From assembly GCA_003151595.1 (NCBI GenBank), contig PLXW01000022.1:32891-96890 (forward strand): a DNA stretch of 64,000 bases. Reading direction: 5' to 3'. Positions within the stretch are counted from its first letter, which is position 1. The number at the start of each line of letters is the position of its first letter. The translations under genes and the position numbers were made by a program. The DNA is from Myxococcales bacterium (GTDB taxonomy: Bacteria > Myxococcota > Polyangia > Polyangiales > Polyangiaceae). Positions 52,086-60,451 of this stretch are shown here, piece by piece. The notes beneath the pieces are model-generated. The model was not told the origin of the DNA and did no database searches. It saw only the letters and a program-made list of their open reading frames with translations.

Positions 52086-53699
52086 ATGATCGCAGCCGGG
52101 CTGGTTATGACGTCGCGCGTTCGCAAGAGCGCACACGACGAGCCGGTAGCTCTCGACATCGCCCAGATCGATGCCGAGACAGTCTCGCGTTGCACCCCCT
52201 CCGCTCGCCCAGCACTCGCAGCAGGGGTCCAGCTTTGGCGAGACGCCTCGCAATGGGAGGCTCTTCCCAAGTTCGAGGCAGCAGCAGAAGCTGATCCGGC
52301 GTGCGCGGCAGCGAGCGTCCTTTACCTCGAAGCCGCCACACATACGTTTCCGCGCCGCCGCGAACACTTCCGACGCGCGCGAGAGCAGCGCTCGTCGCTA
52401 TCGCCGCGCGAGAGGGATCTTCTCGACGTCCTCGAGCCCACGGTTCTGGACCCGCCTGACTACCAGGAGTCTGCCACCCGCGCGGCGGCACTCCTCGCGC
52501 GCTTGCCCTACGACCCCGACGTGCGAAGGCTTCTGGTCCGCGCACTCTACCAACTCGGCCGCCTCGATGAAGCGCTGCGAGCCGCCGATGCCCCGGCGTT
52601 CGCGGCGCTCCCAGATCCGGAGATCGAATGCCTCGAGGCAAAGATCGAGGTCGAACGGCGAAAGCCGGAGGCGGCCGCGGATCATTTCTCGCGATGCCTA
52701 CACCTCTCGCCCGACTCTTCCGACTGCATGCAGTGGGAAGCGCTGCTGTCGGCATCCAGTGGCGACTGCTCTGAGGCGGAAGATGTTCTAAAACACCTAA
52801 CGTCCGTGATGCCGCAGAGTTCGGAAGCGTACTTCGAACTCGGGAACGTCCTTCTGACGACTACGGGTGATCCCGCCGCGGCACGCGGCGCCTTTGAGCA
52901 GCGATGGCTGCGCAGCAAGAAGAACAGCTTTGGCGCGAGCTCGTCGCCGGAGACGGCGCGATTGGGAGACGAATACCGCCTCGCAATTCTCGCCGGCAGA
53001 CTCGAGGAGGCGCTGCCGATCGCGGAGCGCTGGAACGAAGCGACGTCCGACACGAACAATGGCCGCTTCCGAGGGGAGGCGCGGATTCAGTTGATCGAGT
53101 TGCTCCGCGAACGCGGCAAGACTGACGAGGCGCGGAGACTCGCATCGACGTCCCTCAGCGAGCAACGCGTCTGGACCGGCGACGAGGTGCTTGACGGATC
53201 CATCGAGATCGCGCGCCTCGCGTACCTCACCGGCGCTCTCGATGAGCAGGGTTTCCGCGACCTTCGGACGAAGTGGCTCGCGAAGGAACGGCGCGCGCCG
53301 GAGGAAGCGTGGTTGCACGCCTACGCTGGCCTTCCTAAGGTCGGCGCGGACATCGACCCGCCCGTCGCGGCGGGCGACTACGTTCAAAATTGGTACTCGA
53401 TGTCGCCGGAATCGTTCTCGCGCGCGGCCGACGAACTCCGTATCCGGGGCGTGGCAGAGGCGGTCAAGCACGCTGAGGCCGCCGTTCACTGCTGCTTGGC
53501 GTTCTCGCCGATGGGCAATGTTCACTCTTGGGGCGCGCGCGCGAACGCATACGACGCGGCTGGCGATCGCGACGCCGCTTGCGGCGCCTATCGCGATGTT
53601 GCAAACAGGTTGCGTGCGAGCCCGGCGAGCGCGACAGCACGTCAGGCGAACACTCGTCTTCGAGCACTTTCATGCGAAGGGAACAACAGTCATGACTAA
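52086..53699 (+). CDS. Membrane-anchored TPR protein, remnant of a Ser/Thr kinase (island B)
   Basis: 537 aa from ATG 52086; a start further upstream in the frame is possible. It begins in a membrane helix (VWAAGLTAVGASMIAAGLVM spans the start) and continues into a TPR-like domain homologous along its length to the kinase C-terminus at 36964-39729: compare FSRCLHLSPDSSDCMQ with FARCLELAPASTSCSQ, and the endings RALSC and NALHC. The kinase domain that should precede the helix is absent; the integrase fragment joins at about 52040. It overlaps the short peptide gene by 8 nt. It may still bind the same ligand without signalling by phosphorylation. Confidence 0.7.
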   Translation: MIAAGLVMTSRVRKSAHDEPVALDIAQIDAETVSRCTPSARPALAAGVQLWRDASQWEALPKFEAAAEADPACAAASVLYLEAATHTFPRRREHFRRAREQRSSLSPRERDLLDVLEPTVLDPPDYQESATRAAALLARLPYDPDVRRLLVRALYQLGRLDEALRAADAPAFAALPDPEIECLEAKIEVERRKPEAAADHFSRCLHLSPDSSDCMQWEALLSASSGDCSEAEDVLKHLTSVMPQSSEAYFELGNVLLTTTGDPAAARGAFEQRWLRSKKNSFGASSSPETARLGDEYRLAILAGRLEEALPIAERWNEATSDTNNGRFRGEARIQLIELLRERGKTDEARRLASTSLSEQRVWTGDEVLDGSIEIARLAYLTGALDEQGFRDLRTKWLAKERRAPEEAWLHAYAGLPKVGADIDPPVAAGDYVQNWYSMSPESFSRAADELRIRGVAEAVKHAEAAVHCCLAFSPMGNVHSWGARANAYDAAGDRDAACGAYRDVANRLRASPASATARQANTRLRALSCEGNNSHD

Positions 53700-53883
53700 G
53701 AAGAAGAATCTCAAGCGACGCTCGGTGGAAGAGAAACTCTCTCTCAACGTTCGCGAGCGAGACGCGAGCATTCATGTTCGCTCCGCGCTCCGCGCCGGTG
53801 GTCCGCCCGGAGACAAATCCACCATCAACAACGGCACCAGCGGCGCCGGCGGCGCCGGAACCAGCGGTAGCGGGCACACTTGA
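53692..53883 (+). CDS. Candidate RiPP precursor peptide (island B)
   Basis: 63 codons. The ATG at 53692 lies inside the end of the TPR gene with GAAGGGA about 9 nt upstream. The basic N-terminus (MTKKKNLKRR) is followed by LSLNVRERDASIHVRSALRAG, which I read as the leader. The core-like tail is rich in Gly, Ser, Thr and Asn and ends in TSGSGHT, without Cys. The conserved points with the island A peptide are LSL, RE, VRSxLRxG and the terminal GxGH. No Cys means no lanthionine; the TfuA gene nearby suggests another backbone modification. Function as a precursor is inference. Confidence 0.6.
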   Translation: MTKKKNLKRRSVEEKLSLNVRERDASIHVRSALRAGGPPGDKSTINNGTSGAGGAGTSGSGHT

Positions 53884-53949
53884 AGTAGTGGGCATCGATC
53901 CAACGATGTTGGCGACAGCCGAACACTCCTCACAGAGAAACAGGCCACG

Positions 53950-56190
53950 ATGTCACGTCCTCGCGTCCATTTTTGTGCGCCAGCGCGCGGTCACGGCGTC
54001 CGACGCGCAGGCGCGTGGCTCTCGGCAGTGCGCCATTTGCTTCGCGCGACAGTGCTCAGCGCGGCAGTCATGGCGTGCGCCGGTTCGCCCACCCCGTCCG
54101 GCCACATCGCAATCTCCCCAGCCGACCCGCGGACGGCGGATGCTGGAATAGCGACGGCGGTCGTGACGGGGGACAATTCAGTGCGAGACGCAGATCCGTT
54201 TCTTTCGCTCGAGACCCCAAGCGCGGAGACTCGCGCGTGGGAGGAACAGCAGAATAGCGCCTCCGCCAAAATCCTTCAGGCAATGCCCGAATACGGGGAT
54301 CTACTTCGGCGAGTCCGGCTCTATCGCGATATGGCGCAGGCGCCAATCGGCGTCGAAGTGCGGGGCTCGCTATCCATTTCACTCGAGAAGATCGAGGGCG
54401 GAGCCGCGATGGCGCTCTTGTTGCGCAACCGGGAGACGGCTCCGCGGCTGCTCTACCGGGCCACCACCGCAGATCGAGTCCACATCGACTTCTTCGCCGT
54501 ATCGCACTCCGGCCGGTTCACCGCCTTTGGAGTATCCGAGGCGGGCCAGGAGGAGACGACGGTCCGCGTCGTTGAGAACCGCACTGGCGCAGTCCTTCCC
54601 GAGCAATCGTTCGACGTGCGGAACGAGCAACTCGTCTGGTTTCCGGACGACTCCGGGTACCTTTACATGCGGGGTCGAGGCCGCAGCAAGCTTCCAGTCA
54701 AGGAGCAGATTAGAGATCTCAGCGTCGTTCTTCACAGAATTGGAGATCCGGTCGAGAAGGATGTCGAGGTCGTGGGCTCCCGCGCTGCGGGCAAACGCAT
54801 TCACGCGGATTACTCCTACTGCTATCCTTCAATTTCGCTCGATGGCCGCTACGCCATCATCAGCGTGGAACGCGGGCTTAATCCGGATCTCTCCGTCTTC
54901 ATCAAGCGACGTGAAGATCTCTTGAAGCCTAACGTCGATTGGACACAGATCTACGACGAACCAGCGCACGTGACGGCCCTCTCCGCTGGTAGCGATCGAC
55001 TCGTTGTGGTCAAGGCTGCAAGCGGGCATGAGGCTGAGGTCGAGGCCGTATTGTTTTCCGATTCGGCCAAGCGCGAGGTTCTATACACATCGGATCGACC
55101 TCTTGAGGACGTCGTCACTACGGGGCGCGCGACTTATGTCGTCGAAGTTGACCAGGGAACGAAGCGCCCGATAGCGCTCTCGGACAAAGGAGCACATCCG
55201 GTACAGCTTCCCGATGGAACGTCAATTCGAGGCGACACCCTGCGGCTAGATCCAAGCTCAGGCGCTGTGTCATTCCAGGCGCGTTCGTGGACGGAGTGGC
55301 CATCGTGGTGGACCACCGGGGGCGGCGCGGCGCAGCCTCTCGACGCCGTGAACCCACCGGGGGTGAGAGACGCCGCAGCCGCGTTTATTGTCCACTCATT
55401 GGAGGCACCAGCGCGTGATGGCGAGCGCGTCCCGCTTACGGTCGTCGGAGCAAGGGCGCCGCAAGGTTCCGCCGCGGGGCTCGTCTGGGTCATAGCCCAT
55501 GGAGCATATGGGATCTCGCTCGGGCCCATGCTCTCTCCTGTGCGCAAGGTATTTCTCGACCTCGGAGGAACGATTGTAGTCGCGCACGTCCGCGGTGGCG
55601 GTGAGAAAGGACGTGCCTGGTACGATGCGGGGCGAGGGCAAAAGAAGATGGCGACCATCAACGATACGATTGATTCGCTAAAATTTCTGCGCGCTCAGGG
55701 GTTCGGACGGGAGGGAGGCATCATGCTTTGGGGCTCGAGCGCAGGTGGCATCCCCGTGGGGGGCGTCCTAGCCCGCGCACCGAATCTCGTGGACGCTGTG
55801 TGCATCGAAGCGGGCGTCGTGAATCCGGCTCGTCTGGAGGCCGCGAGTGCGATCGGCGCGCTACACAAAGAGGAATTCGGAAATTCCGATACGCCCGAGG
55901 CGGCTCGATCGTTGCGCGAAATCGATGCATATCTGAATATCATGGACGGTGTCGCGTATCCGCCGGTCCTCCTCACTGCCGACAAGAACGACGCCCGCGT
56001 CCCATACTGGGGTACGAGCAAGCTCGCGGCACGCCTCCGGAGAGCCTCCCATGAAAAGGGCATCGTCCTCCTTCGGCTACGCGAGGGAGGGCACATCTCG
56101 GGCAGGACAGCTGAGGAGGAGTCGACAAGCGACGCTGAGCTACTCTCGTTCGCGTTGAACGAGACGCGCTCGGCGACGCATGCAAGATAG
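53950..56190 (+). CDS. Exported S9A prolyl-oligopeptidase-family peptidase
   Basis: 746 aa. A long N-terminal export signal with lipobox-like VMACAGS (Cys42). A beta-propeller (about 100-470) gates the alpha/beta-hydrolase domain (about 490-746). Active-site set: HVRGGGEKGRAWYDAG, GSSAGG (Ser597 nucleophile), DKNDARVP (Asp) and REGGHISGR (His). Such enzymes cut short peptides, usually after Pro; the island B peptide has a GGPPG segment at the leader/core border, a conspicuous possible site. Takes the place that the M1 aminopeptidase holds in island A. Overlaps tfuA by 11 nt. Confidence 0.88.
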   Translation: MSRPRVHFCAPARGHGVRRAGAWLSAVRHLLRATVLSAAVMACAGSPTPSGHIAISPADPRTADAGIATAVVTGDNSVRDADPFLSLETPSAETRAWEEQQNSASAKILQAMPEYGDLLRRVRLYRDMAQAPIGVEVRGSLSISLEKIEGGAAMALLLRNRETAPRLLYRATTADRVHIDFFAVSHSGRFTAFGVSEAGQEETTVRVVENRTGAVLPEQSFDVRNEQLVWFPDDSGYLYMRGRGRSKLPVKEQIRDLSVVLHRIGDPVEKDVEVVGSRAAGKRIHADYSYCYPSISLDGRYAIISVERGLNPDLSVFIKRREDLLKPNVDWTQIYDEPAHVTALSAGSDRLVVVKAASGHEAEVEAVLFSDSAKREVLYTSDRPLEDVVTTGRATYVVEVDQGTKRPIALSDKGAHPVQLPDGTSIRGDTLRLDPSSGAVSFQARSWTEWPSWWTTGGGAAQPLDAVNPPGVRDAAAAFIVHSLEAPARDGERVPLTVVGARAPQGSAAGLVWVIAHGAYGISLGPMLSPVRKVFLDLGGTIVVAHVRGGGEKGRAWYDAGRGQKKMATINDTIDSLKFLRAQGFGREGGIMLWGSSAGGIPVGGVLARAPNLVDAVCIEAGVVNPARLEAASAIGALHKEEFGNSDTPEAARSLREIDAYLNIMDGVAYPPVLLTADKNDARVPYWGTSKLAARLRRASHEKGIVLLRLREGGHISGRTAEEESTSDAELLSFALNETRSATHAR

Positions 56191-57850
56191 GTCGCCACGC
56201 GCGGCCAAGCGCCCAAGGCGCGCTCGCGCGCGAGCTGCCACTCAGATCATCTTCGTGGGCCCCTCCTTCCCTGCATCCCGGGTGAAGGAATTTCTGCCCC
56301 GCGCGCAGATACGGCCGCCCATTCGCCGGGGAGATTTGGAGCGAATCGAGGCGCCTTCAGTAGTCGCGATACTGGACGGCGTCTTCGATAGCGCGCTGGC
56401 AGTGAGTCCGCGGGAGATTCGAACAGCGCTCGCGCGCGGCATCACGGTCCTGGGTGCATCGAGCATGGGCGCACTCCGGGCCGCCGAGATCCCAGGGATG
56501 ATCGGGGTGGGCCGCATCTATGAAATGTATCGAACGGGGAAGCTCGAGCGAGACGACGAAGTCGCGCTCCTTTTCGACAGCGACACGGGGCGAGCCGTAA
56601 CGGAGCCGCTCGTGAACGTGCGCTTTGCGGCTGCACGTCTCATTTCGGAGGGAACGATCGATGCTGAGCGGGGGCACGCGATCATCGACGCCGCGTCGCG
56701 CCTTCACTTTCGCGATCGCGTCTATCGGAACATTCTTCGCGAGGCGGGGATCGCTTCGCTCGAAAACAGCGCGGCGCTGATAGGCGCGCTCAAAGCGATC
56801 GATCTGAAACGCGAGGACGCGCAAACCCTGCTGGAGCGCTTCGAAGAGCTATCTCATGCGGCGAGCACACACACGCGAGCGAGCGTCGAGTGTCGAGATG
56901 AATATGATGACCACTTCGATAGCGTTCGAGTACGAAGGAAGGCTAGGGCAGACCATCCGGTGCTCATCTGGGAATCTGGCGAGCAAATCGAATTTCGCGG
57001 CCTCGTACGATTTCTCGCCTTGACCGGCCGACTGGAGGATTGCGCTCGCCGCGCTCTTGCCCGCTTCCTGCTCGACGATGGATCCGTCAAACGCCCACGT
57101 CGCCGACCGCGGGTACAGATCCCGACGGTACAAGAGCTGTTCGAATCCATTGCGGATGAATGGGGATGGTCCTCAACGGAGGAACACCATGTCACTCTCG
57201 ATGACCTTGGACTAGGACGGAGCGACCTCGAATCGCACCTTCGGGAAGAACACGAAGGACGTCTCCGAGTCGCGTCACTCATTGAGAAACTTCCTGCCCA
57301 GTTCTTGCGCGCCCTGCGCTACGAGTTATTTTCGCGCGATCTCTCGCTCAAGCGCGAAGCCATGCGGCTCGGAGCCCTTGAATACCTCGCAGTAGAGTCC
57401 TCACCAGTTGCGACGACTCTGGAGGAACGCGATGACGCGAAGCGCGCGCTGCTTTGCTCTCGTCCCGACCTCACGTGGGAGGGGTTGCTCGCTGAGGGCT
57501 GCGTTTCGGCCGAGGAGGCGAGCCCGGTCGTCGAACTCCTAGCGAGGGCGCGGCGATCGGGGGCATCGCTGCTCGAAGAGACGGAGGCCGCGCCCGCACG
57601 CGAGGGGATCGATGGAGTGGGAGTTGGCGCGTTGCCGAAAGCGACGCGCAGTGCGGGTGCTTCCCGCTCCATACCCGACGAAGAGGCAATGCGAGCCGCC
57701 GTCGAAATCGGCGCACGCATTGGAGTGACGCGAATCGCGCAACTCGGTGAGCTGGAGCGCTTCGGGCTTCACGTCGCCGCTGCCTACAGAGCCACGCCCG
57801 TCGCGAAAAACAAGCCTCTCCGTGGTTGTCCCCGCGCTCCGGAGCCGTAG
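56180..57850 (+). CDS. tfuA: TfuA-domain protein
   Basis: 556 aa. Residues about 22-200 match TfuA: IIFVGPSFPASRV, IRPPIRRGDLERI, VAILDGVFDSALAVSPREI, GITVLGASSMGALRAAEIPG, GVGRIYEMYRTGKLERDDEVAL. TfuA proteins assist YcaO enzymes, for example in thioamide formation and trifolitoxin biosynthesis. A C-terminal extension of about 350 aa is unusual and unrecognised. No YcaO gene is in the window, so a partner must be encoded elsewhere, or the extension replaces it. The last codons overlap a tRNA-like fragment (57826-57872), so the original 3' end may have been altered by an integration event. Confidence 0.82.
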   Translation: MQDRSPRAAKRPRRARARAATQIIFVGPSFPASRVKEFLPRAQIRPPIRRGDLERIEAPSVVAILDGVFDSALAVSPREIRTALARGITVLGASSMGALRAAEIPGMIGVGRIYEMYRTGKLERDDEVALLFDSDTGRAVTEPLVNVRFAAARLISEGTIDAERGHAIIDAASRLHFRDRVYRNILREAGIASLENSAALIGALKAIDLKREDAQTLLERFEELSHAASTHTRASVECRDEYDDHFDSVRVRRKARADHPVLIWESGEQIEFRGLVRFLALTGRLEDCARRALARFLLDDGSVKRPRRRPRVQIPTVQELFESIADEWGWSSTEEHHVTLDDLGLGRSDLESHLREEHEGRLRVASLIEKLPAQFLRALRYELFSRDLSLKREAMRLGALEYLAVESSPVATTLEERDDAKRALLCSRPDLTWEGLLAEGCVSAEEASPVVELLARARRSGASLLEETEAAPAREGIDGVGVGALPKATRSAGASRSIPDEEAMRAAVEIGARIGVTRIAQLGELERFGLHVAAAYRATPVAKNKPLRGCPRAPEP

Positions 57851-57872
57851 GTCAGAGGTTCAAATCCTGCGG
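57826..57872 (+). repeat. Degenerate tRNA-like 3' fragment
   Basis: GCGCTCCGGAGCCGTAGGTC followed by AGAGGTTCAAATCCTGCGG and AACCA resembles a tRNA-Arg(CCG) 3' half: loop CTCCGGA, T-loop TTCAAAT, CCA end. Two T-stem pairs do not match and no 5' half exists. It overlaps the 3' end of tfuA and could be an old attachment scar, with the DUF1016 gene pair as the inserted cargo to its right. Confidence 0.4.
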
Positions 57873-57997
57873 AACCAACTAAATATCCGTAATAACTATG
57901 CATTTTCGCCAGGACAAGAGCCTGTTTCGTGTCTGGTGACGGCCGCTCGCGCGGTTGACCAACCGGCGATCATGTCGTGCTAGTCCTGCCCCCCCGC

Positions 57998-59062
57998 ATG
58001 ACGCCGCGCCGACCGCTCGTCCCTCTCGGCTACGACGACTTTCTTCGCGAGCTCAAGGCGCGCATCCGCAACGCGCAGGTGAAGGCCGCGGTCGTGGTGA
58101 ACTCCGAGCTCGTTCTCCTCTATTGGCGTATAGGCCGGGACATCCGCCTGCGCCTGGCGACGGAGGGGTGGGGGACTCAGGTTATCGATCGTCTCAGCGC
58201 CGATCTTCGCGCCTTGTTCCCGGACATGGAAGGCTTCTCGCCGAGGAACCTCCGGTACATGCGTGCTTTCGCGGAGGCGTGGCCCGACGAGGCAATTGTG
58301 CAACAGGCTGTTGCAATACTTCCCTGGGGGCACAACGTGCGCCTCCTCGATCTCGTCAAGGATCGCGCGCAGCGCCTCTGGTACGTCCGCAAAGCGATCG
58401 AGCACGGCTGGTCGCGCGCGATTCTCGTCGCACAGATCGAGACGGCGCTCCATCGGCGCTCGGGCAAGGCGCTCACGAACTTCAAGGCGACGCTCGCACC
58501 GCCGCAGTCCGACCTCGCGCAGGAGACGCTGAAGGATCCCTACGTCTTCGACTTCCTCATGCTCGGCCCGGACGCGCAGGAGCGCGACCTCGAGCGCGGC
58601 CTCCTCGATCACGTGCGCGATTTCCTCCTCGAGCTTGGCGTCGGTTTCGCGTTCGTCGGTAGCCAGGTTCATCTCGAAGTCGGCGGCGACGACTTCTACG
58701 TCGATCTTCTCTTCTTTCACCTGCGCCTGCGTTGCTTCGTCGTCATCGATCTGAAGATGGGCGAGTTCAAGCCGGAGTACGCCGGCAAGATGAACTTCTA
58801 TCTCTCCGCCGTCGACGCGCAGCTCCGACGCGAGGGGGACGAACCGAGCATCGGTCTCGTCCTCTGCAAGGAGAAGAACAAGCTCGTCGTCGAGTACGCG
58901 CTCCGCGATACGAAGAAGCCCATCGGCGTCTCGGCCTATCGACTCATCGAGAAGCTGCCGAAGCGCCTCGCGGGGAGCTTCCCGACGGTCGAGGAGCTCG
59001 AGGCCGAGTTGAAGGAGCCCGCGAGGAAAAAGCACACGTCTTCGCGGAAGCGACGATCGTGA
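57998..59062 (+). CDS. YhcG/DUF1016 family PDDEXK nuclease
   Basis: 354 aa from ATG 57998 (GTG 57977 possible). The N-terminal DUF1016 helical domain (YDDFLRELKARIRNAQVKA, VLLYWRIGRDI, FSPRNLRYMRAFAEAWP, LPWGHNVRLLDLV) is followed by the PDDEXK-type nuclease core: FAFVGSQVHLEVGGDDFYVD, LLFFHLRLRCFVVIDLKMGEF, AGKMNFYLSAVD. Common on genomic islands and linked to defence or DNA processing. Overlaps the next gene by 4 nt. Confidence 0.9.
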   Translation: MTPRRPLVPLGYDDFLRELKARIRNAQVKAAVVVNSELVLLYWRIGRDIRLRLATEGWGTQVIDRLSADLRALFPDMEGFSPRNLRYMRAFAEAWPDEAIVQQAVAILPWGHNVRLLDLVKDRAQRLWYVRKAIEHGWSRAILVAQIETALHRRSGKALTNFKATLAPPQSDLAQETLKDPYVFDFLMLGPDAQERDLERGLLDHVRDFLLELGVGFAFVGSQVHLEVGGDDFYVDLLFFHLRLRCFVVIDLKMGEFKPEYAGKMNFYLSAVDAQLRREGDEPSIGLVLCKEKNKLVVEYALRDTKKPIGVSAYRLIEKLPKRLAGSFPTVEELEAELKEPARKKHTSSRKRRS

Positions 59063-59646
59063 GAGAGCGTAGGCGCACCCCTGGTCGTCACGACGCGTTC
59101 GAGCTTCGCGTCTCGCTTCGGCACATCGAGCCTGCGATCTGGCGGCGCATCCGTGTTCCTGCCGCAGTATCGCTTGCCGCTCTCCACGAGATTCTTCAAG
59201 TCAGCTTCGGATGGCAGAACACTCATCTCCACGACTTCACCGTCGACGGTCTCCAGTTCGGCACTCCGCATGTCGAGGACGAAGTCTTCTTGATCGACGA
59301 ACGCGCCACTCCTCTCGGTGCGATCGCTCGCGAGGGGTCGAGCTTCCTCTATCGCTACGACTTCGGCGACGACTGGGAGCACGACGTGTTCGCGGAGCGT
59401 CTCATCGATGGAGGCGGGAGCCCCTCGATCGCGTGCCTCGCCGGTGAGCGTGCGGGTCCTCCCGACGACTCTGGCGGCGGGCCGGGCTATCAGCGGATGC
59501 TCGAGATCCTTGGCGACCCGAAGCATGAGGAGCACGCCGACATACGCGACTGGATCGGCAAACGATTCGACGCCGAAGCGTTCGACGTCGGCGCGCTGAA
59601 CAAGAAGCTCGCGACGCTTGCACGAAGGCTCGCGAGAGCTCGTTGA
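59059..59646 (+). CDS. Plasmid pRiA4b ORF-3 family protein
   Basis: 195 aa from a GTG in a GTGA overlap. The pattern FELRVSLRHIEPAIWRRIRV, LHEILQVSFGWQNTHLHDF, YRYDFGDDWEHDV and PPDDSGGGPGYQRMLEIL is characteristic of the pRiA4b ORF-3-like family, found on plasmids and islands and of unknown function. Co-translated with the DUF1016 nuclease, with which it may form a unit. Confidence 0.85.
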   Translation: MRERRRTPGRHDAFELRVSLRHIEPAIWRRIRVPAAVSLAALHEILQVSFGWQNTHLHDFTVDGLQFGTPHVEDEVFLIDERATPLGAIAREGSSFLYRYDFGDDWEHDVFAERLIDGGGSPSIACLAGERAGPPDDSGGGPGYQRMLEILGDPKHEEHADIRDWIGKRFDAEAFDVGALNKKLATLARRLARAR

Positions 59647-60039
59647 ACGATTCGGCGCCGCTCAGCTCGGACTCGTCGACGGTCTCATCGCGGGCTAAAG
59701 AGCGATTCGAGTTTGGGGTTCAGAGCGGTGATCGGTGCATGTGCGCATCGGTCGAGTCAGCTCCGGCGACCGTGGGGCAACCGCGGACGCCGTTCCCCCC
59801 GACCAGCACCCCCAAGAACCGTTGCTCCCCCCGTGGCCCCACCGTTACCCCAGCTCGAATGCCGCGGACGATCTCCGCGTGCCGTAGAGTGCCTTCGCCG
59901 AGTCGCGAGCGAGCTGCCCCGAGATGCAGAAGCGCACGTCGTTGACGGTCACTTTCAGGGCATATCGCTCGCGATCCTCGACGAAAGAGCACCACGTGAT
60001 CTCACTCTGCGAGCTCGCGTTCGTTACCCCAGCCTCGGC
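59647..60039. other. Right flank of island B with conserved 116-bp block
   Basis: No gene. 59836-59951 is the counterpart of 50781-50896 and 59831-59851 is the counterpart of the 21-bp word at 50776-50796 and 23261-23281. A second GTTACCCCAGCC occurs at about 60024, just before the tRNA fragment. Confidence 0.55.
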
Positions 60040-60085
60040 CCTTCTAAGGCCGTTGGTCGGAGATTCGAGTTCTCCCGGGCGCGCC
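60040..60085 (+). repeat. tRNA-Arg(TCT) 3' fragment, att site copy 3
   Basis: Same as copies 1 and 2 except for one extra G in the 3' anticodon stem and a final CCT instead of CCA. It marks the right end of island B. Being degenerate, it is probably the oldest or a chromosomal displaced end. Confidence 0.75.
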
Positions 60086-60451
60086 TAATTTCACCGTGCT
60101 TTCGGACGCGCGTAGCGCGATCGGCTACCGCTTGGACCTCGTCGGGGAACTTGTCTGAGGCGAGCGACTCCGGATCGCGACAAAGCCGATCGCGTACGAC
60201 AGCCCCTGCGATGCCCGGACTTCGAGCGACGCCGCGAACGCGACTAGTGTCCTTTTCGAGAGGCGATCCGAACCGCCGTAGGCACGCGCTTTGTAATGAA
60301 GTGCGTGACGAAGGAGGAGCCCATGCGCCCCAAGACCTACGCGCGGATCGCGCTCCCGCGGGCGGCGGCGATCGCTACGAGCCGATCCTTTCGAGAATAA
60401 ATTGCTTCTGTCACCGCGCGAGGCCACCGCGCGTCTTACAATCTCGCGACC
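60086..60451. other. Intergenic stretch right of island B
   Basis: No supported gene. A 25-codon frame (60323-60400) has an excellent GAAGGAGG site and may be a translated leader or the stub of a gene lost at the island border; otherwise nothing is visible. Confidence 0.35.

Noticed and set aside
57980..59035. Long antisense reading frame over the DUF1016 gene
   Set aside because: Pure shadow caused by GC-rich codon structure; the sense strand has clear family motifs.
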